In this document: positions 14,180 through 16,678 of the stretch, piece by piece
Layout: each line of letters begins with the position of its first letter
Numbering within the stretch: the first letter of the stretch is position 1
DNA from: Atopobium sp. UBA1382
Lineage (GTDB): Bacteria > Actinomycetota > Coriobacteriia > Coriobacteriales > Atopobiaceae
Direction of reading: 5' to 3'
Length of the DNA stretch: 16,678 bases
Assembly: GCA_002305805.1 (NCBI GenBank)
Contig: DBQY01000018.1
Span: 24,946 to 41,623 of the forward strand
Made by a program: the position numbers and the translations under genes
Notes under the pieces: generated by a model
What the model saw: only the letters and a program-made list of their open reading frames with translations
Databases searched by the model: none
Told to the model about the DNA's origin: nothing

Positions 14180-15514
14180 ATGGCGAAGACGCAAGCGGTG
14201 GAGGAGAAGGGGTCCTCCGCGATTCTGTTCCAGCGCGAGGGGATGCCGCCCATCGGCGAGATGCTGCCCTGCGCCCTCCAGCACGTGCTGGCGTCCTTTG
14301 CCGGCATCATCACGCCCGCGATTCTCATCGCGGCCACGTTCAACTTCACCGCCCAAGAGAAGACCGACATCATCCAGGTCGCGCTGATCCTCTCCGCCAT
14401 CGACACCGCGCTGCAGGCCTTTGCGCCGTTCCGTCGCATCGGCGGCAACCTGCCGATCGTCATGGGCGTGTCGTTCGCGTTCCTGCCGGCGCTGCAGGCC
14501 ATGGGCGCCACGTTCTCCTTCGGTGCGCTGCTCGGCGGCGAGATCGTGGGCGGCGTCGCGGCCATCCTCTTTGGCATCTTCTACGGCAAGCTCAAGGCCT
14601 TCTTCCCGCCGGTGGTTACGGGCACGGTAATCTTCACGATCGGCGTCTCGCTCTACCCGACGGCCATCAAGTACATGGCCGGCGGCGAGGGCACCCCGCT
14701 CTGGGGCACGCCGCAGGCCTGGTGCGTGGCGCTCGTCACGTTTGCCGTGGTCTTTGGTCTCAACAACTTTGCCAAGGGCACGCTCAAGCTCGGCAGCGTC
14801 TTCTTTGGCATGATCGCCGGCATCATCGTGTCCGCGCCCTTCGGCATGCTGGACTTCTCCGCTGTGGGCACTGCCGGCGTCTTTGCGTTCCCCAAGATCA
14901 TGCCGTACCCGATCGAGTTCCACCCCGAGGTCTGCATCACGCTCGCCGTGGTCTACCCGATGGTCGCCATCCAGGTCATCGGCGACGTCTCCGCCGCCTG
15001 CCTCGGCGCCATGGACCGCATGCCTACCGAGCGCGAGCTCTCCGGCGCCATCGTCTCCCAGGGCGCGACGTCGCTCGTCTCCGCCTTCATCGGCGGACTG
15101 CCCACCTCCGCGCTGGGCCAGAACGTCGGCATCATCTGCTCCAACAAGGTCGTCAACAAGTGGGTCTTCGTGACCGTGGCGGCGGTCTTCGCCGCGGCGG
15201 GCCTGCTGCCGCAGCTCTCCGCGCTGCTCACGGCCATCCCGCAGCCGGTCATCGGCGGCGCCACGGTGGGCGTCTTTGGCACGATCACCATGAACGGCGT
15301 CCGCATGTTCACCAAGGACGGCCTCACCCCGCGCGTCACCACGATCGTGGGTACCTCGGTCGTCTTTGGCCTGGGCATCTGGATGGCGTCGGGGTGCCTC
15401 GCGGGCGAGGGCATGCCCAGCTGGGTGACCACCGTCATCGGCTCCAACGCCATCACCCCGGCCGCCATCATGGCCATCGCCCTCAACCTGATCCTCCCCA
15501 AGCCCGAGAAGTGA
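14180..15514 (+). CDS. NCS2 (nucleobase:cation symporter-2) purine permease, XanQ/UacT-like
   Basis: 444 aa with 12-14 hydrophobic segments. NCS2 features include PPIGEMLPCALQHVLASFAG at the N-terminus (helix 1 Gln-His), GGNLPIVMGVSFAFLPA, MVAIQVIGDVSA (where NCS2 proteins usually have an acidic residue in helix 8) and the family signature Q314-N-V-G-I-I-C-S-N-K (consensus Q-N-x-G-x4-T-R/K/G, with Asn in place of Thr). It probably imports xanthine, uric acid or another purine with a cation; uracil is less likely given the neighbours. ATG 14180 has GGAGAGGA six nt upstream; the GTG at 14165 in the same frame overlaps that ribosome site and is rejected. The next gene is an SsnA-type aminohydrolase, as xanQ and ssnA also lie in one purine cluster in E. 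coli. A perfect hairpin begins at its stop codon. Confidence 0.9.
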   Translation: MAKTQAVEEKGSSAILFQREGMPPIGEMLPCALQHVLASFAGIITPAILIAATFNFTAQEKTDIIQVALILSAIDTALQAFAPFRRIGGNLPIVMGVSFAFLPALQAMGATFSFGALLGGEIVGGVAAILFGIFYGKLKAFFPPVVTGTVIFTIGVSLYPTAIKYMAGGEGTPLWGTPQAWCVALVTFAVVFGLNNFAKGTLKLGSVFFGMIAGIIVSAPFGMLDFSAVGTAGVFAFPKIMPYPIEFHPEVCITLAVVYPMVAIQVIGDVSAACLGAMDRMPTERELSGAIVSQGATSLVSAFIGGLPTSALGQNVGIICSNKVVNKWVFVTVAAVFAAAGLLPQLSALLTAIPQPVIGGATVGVFGTITMNGVRMFTKDGLTPRVTTIVGTSVVFGLGIWMASGCLAGEGMPSWVTTVIGSNAITPAAIMAIALNLILPKPEK

Positions 15515-15544
15515 TCCAAAAGGGGACAGACCCCTTTTGGATCA
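15512..15544. terminator. Perfect 14-bp hairpin at the permease stop (bidirectional terminator-like)
   Basis: TGATCCAAAAGGGG (15512-15525) and its exact complement (15531-15544) flank ACAGA. The GGGG/CCCC stem core is bordered by AAAA and TTTT, so either strand would give a GC hairpin with a U-tract. It includes the permease TGA. The GGGGACAGACCCC core resembles a palindrome I recall from intergenic REP-type repeats in other bacteria. It would attenuate, not abolish, transcription into ssnA if no other promoter exists. Confidence 0.65.
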
Positions 15545-15560
15545 TTCCGCAGAAAAGAGG

Positions 15561-15584
15561 GGCGAGAAGAACGGTCTTCTCGCC
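15561..15584. repeat. Hairpin made of two opposed GGCGAGAAG motifs
   Basis: GGCGAGAAGA (15561-15570) and TCTTCTCGCC (15575-15584) are exact complements around ACGG. It lies 18 bp before the ssnA-like start and ends 8 bp before its AGGAG, so it could affect translation initiation or act as a second termination signal. Confidence 0.6.
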
Positions 15585-15602
15585 AGACAGATAGGAGACG
15601 TC

Positions 15603-16678
15603 ATGCTGCTCGTCACCAACGGTCGCGTCATCACGCGCGACGCCGGCAACGCCTACCTCGAGAACGGAGCCGTCGCCATCGACGGCGAGAGGATCGCCGA
15701 GGTCGGCGACGCCGCGGCCCTTGCCGAGAAGTACCCCGAGGCAGAGGTCGTGGACGCCCGCGGCGGCGTCATCATGCCGGGCCTCGTGAACTGCCACACC
15801 CACATCTACTCCGGCCTGGCGCGCGGACTGTCCATCAAGGGCTGCAACCCCACCAACTTCCTCGAGAACCTCGAGCAGCAGTGGTGGAAGATCGACGACA
15901 ACCTCACGCTCGACGGCACCCGCGCGAGCGCCTACGCAACCGTGCTCGACAGCCTGCGCGACGGTGTGACCACGATCTTCGACCACCACGCGAGCTTCTG
16001 CGAGATCCCCGGCTCCCTCTTTGCGATCAAGGACGTCTGCGAGGAGACGGGCATCCGCGCGTGCCTGTGCTACGAGACCTCCGACCGTCGCGGCGAGGAG
16101 AAGCGCGACCAGTCGATCGCCGAGAACGCCGAGTTCGCGCGGTGGGCGGCAAAGCAGGACTCCGGCATGATCGCCGCCATGTTCGGCGGCCACGCCACCT
16201 TCACGCTCTCCGACGAGACGATGGACAAGATGGCCGAGGCCAACGACGGCCTCACCGGCTTCCACATCCACGTCTGCGAGGGCATGAACGACGTCTGGGA
16301 CAGCCGCCTGAACCGCGGCGGCATCTCGCCGATCGAGCGCCTGCTGCAGCACGACCTCCTGGGCCCGCGCACGATGCTCGGCCACTGCATCCACGTCACG
16401 CCCGCCGAGATGGACATCATCAAGGAGACCGGCACCCACATCGTCAACAACCTCGAGTCCAACATGGGCAACGCCGTGGGCTGCGCGCCGGTGCTCGAGT
16501 TCTTCCGCCGCGGCATCCCCGTCCACATGGGCACGGACGCCTACACCCACGACATGCTCGAGAGCCTCAAGGTCTTCCTCATCATCCAGCGCCACAACGC
16601 GGCCATGCCCAACGTGGGCTGGGTCGAGGCCATGACGATGCTCTTCCAGAACAACCCCGCCATGGCGAGCGCCTACTT
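15603..16678 (+). CDS. ssnA: SsnA-type aminohydrolase (amidohydrolase superfamily), 3' end outside window
   Basis: 358 codons are visible of a protein expected to be about 440 aa. The N-terminus MLLVTNGRVITRDAGNAYLE and later IMPGLVNCHTHIYSGLARGL, NFLENLEQQWWKID and NNLESNMGNAVG fit the SsnA group, close to guanine deaminase and chlorohydrolases. Metal and active-site residues of the TIM barrel are present: H65-x-H67, H221/H223 in GFHIHVCEG, H261 in LGHCIH, and D312 in GTDAY. In E. coli and anaerobes ssnA lies among genes for xanthine/uric-acid breakdown (ygfK, xdh, hyuA-like, ygeW/X/Y), where it is proposed to act on an opened purine-ring intermediate. The ATG at 15603 has TAGGAGA at a good distance. 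It probably shares the permease's control region, but two hairpins lie between the genes. Confidence 0.85.
   Translation, partial: MLLVTNGRVITRDAGNAYLENGAVAIDGERIAEVGDAAALAEKYPEAEVVDARGGVIMPGLVNCHTHIYSGLARGLSIKGCNPTNFLENLEQQWWKIDDNLTLDGTRASAYATVLDSLRDGVTTIFDHHASFCEIPGSLFAIKDVCEETGIRACLCYETSDRRGEEKRDQSIAENAEFARWAAKQDSGMIAAMFGGHATFTLSDETMDKMAEANDGLTGFHIHVCEGMNDVWDSRLNRGGISPIERLLQHDLLGPRTMLGHCIHVTPAEMDIIKETGTHIVNNLESNMGNAVGCAPVLEFFRRGIPVHMGTDAYTHDMLESLKVFLIIQRHNAAMPNVGWVEAMTMLFQNNPAMASAY

Noticed and set aside
15483..16595. 370-aa minus-strand open frame opposite ssnA
   Set aside because: Val/Ala/Asp/His-rich antisense shadow of the aminohydrolase gene; the sense strand has all metal ligands.

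Overview
The window is GC-rich (roughly two thirds G+C by eye), densely coded, and has clear Shine-Dalgarno sites and several overlapping start/stop junctions. The gene content (GatCAB amidotransferase, an FecCD-type iron-complex ABC importer, an anaerobic-type purine permease/SsnA pair) and the codon use fit an anaerobic, high-GC actinobacterium, most plausibly a gut or oral member of the Coriobacteriia such as an Olsenella/Atopobiaceae relative. That assignment is inference; there is no rRNA or other marker here to prove it.

Layout: (1) 1-821, the tail of an unrecognised gene and an RpiB-type sugar-phosphate isomerase. (2) 934-4237, minus strand: a tightly overlapping substrate-binding lipoprotein / FecCD permease / ATPase operon. 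The ATPase carries an extra domain of about 110 residues at its C-terminus. (3) 4238-5175, about 940 bp without an intact gene. It holds dispersed palindromic repeats and the decayed remnant of an alpha/beta-hydrolase. (4) 5176-7991, small stand-alone genes: a universal stress protein, a DHPS-like MBL-fold protein, a 68-aa membrane protein, a Nudix hydrolase, a PNPOx-fold flavoprotein, and a 31-aa hydrophobic peptide. (5) 8409-11733, gatC-gatA-gatB, translationally coupled. (6) 12001-12954, a YitT/DUF2179 membrane protein. (7) 13238-16678, a YheO/DauR-type regulator divergent from an NCS2 purine permease and a partial SsnA aminohydrolase. This looks like the first part of an anaerobic purine (xanthine/uric acid) degradation cluster that continues beyond the right edge.

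Two signals go beyond ordinary annotation. First, the 9-mer GGCGAGAAG (or its complement) occurs 18 times by my count, in intergenic DNA and in three different reading frames inside genes. Second, most of the longer intergenic gaps contain long inverted repeats. These include a family with TTGCCCAAAACC-like ends and a CGAGAAG core, a TCGGGATT hairpin family, a 240-bp element with four GAACCCAAACC arms, and several nested stems of unrelated sequence. In the regulator/permease intergenic region two matched palindromes (GGAC...AAACTTTTTG...GTCC) are good candidate operators for the DauR-like regulator.
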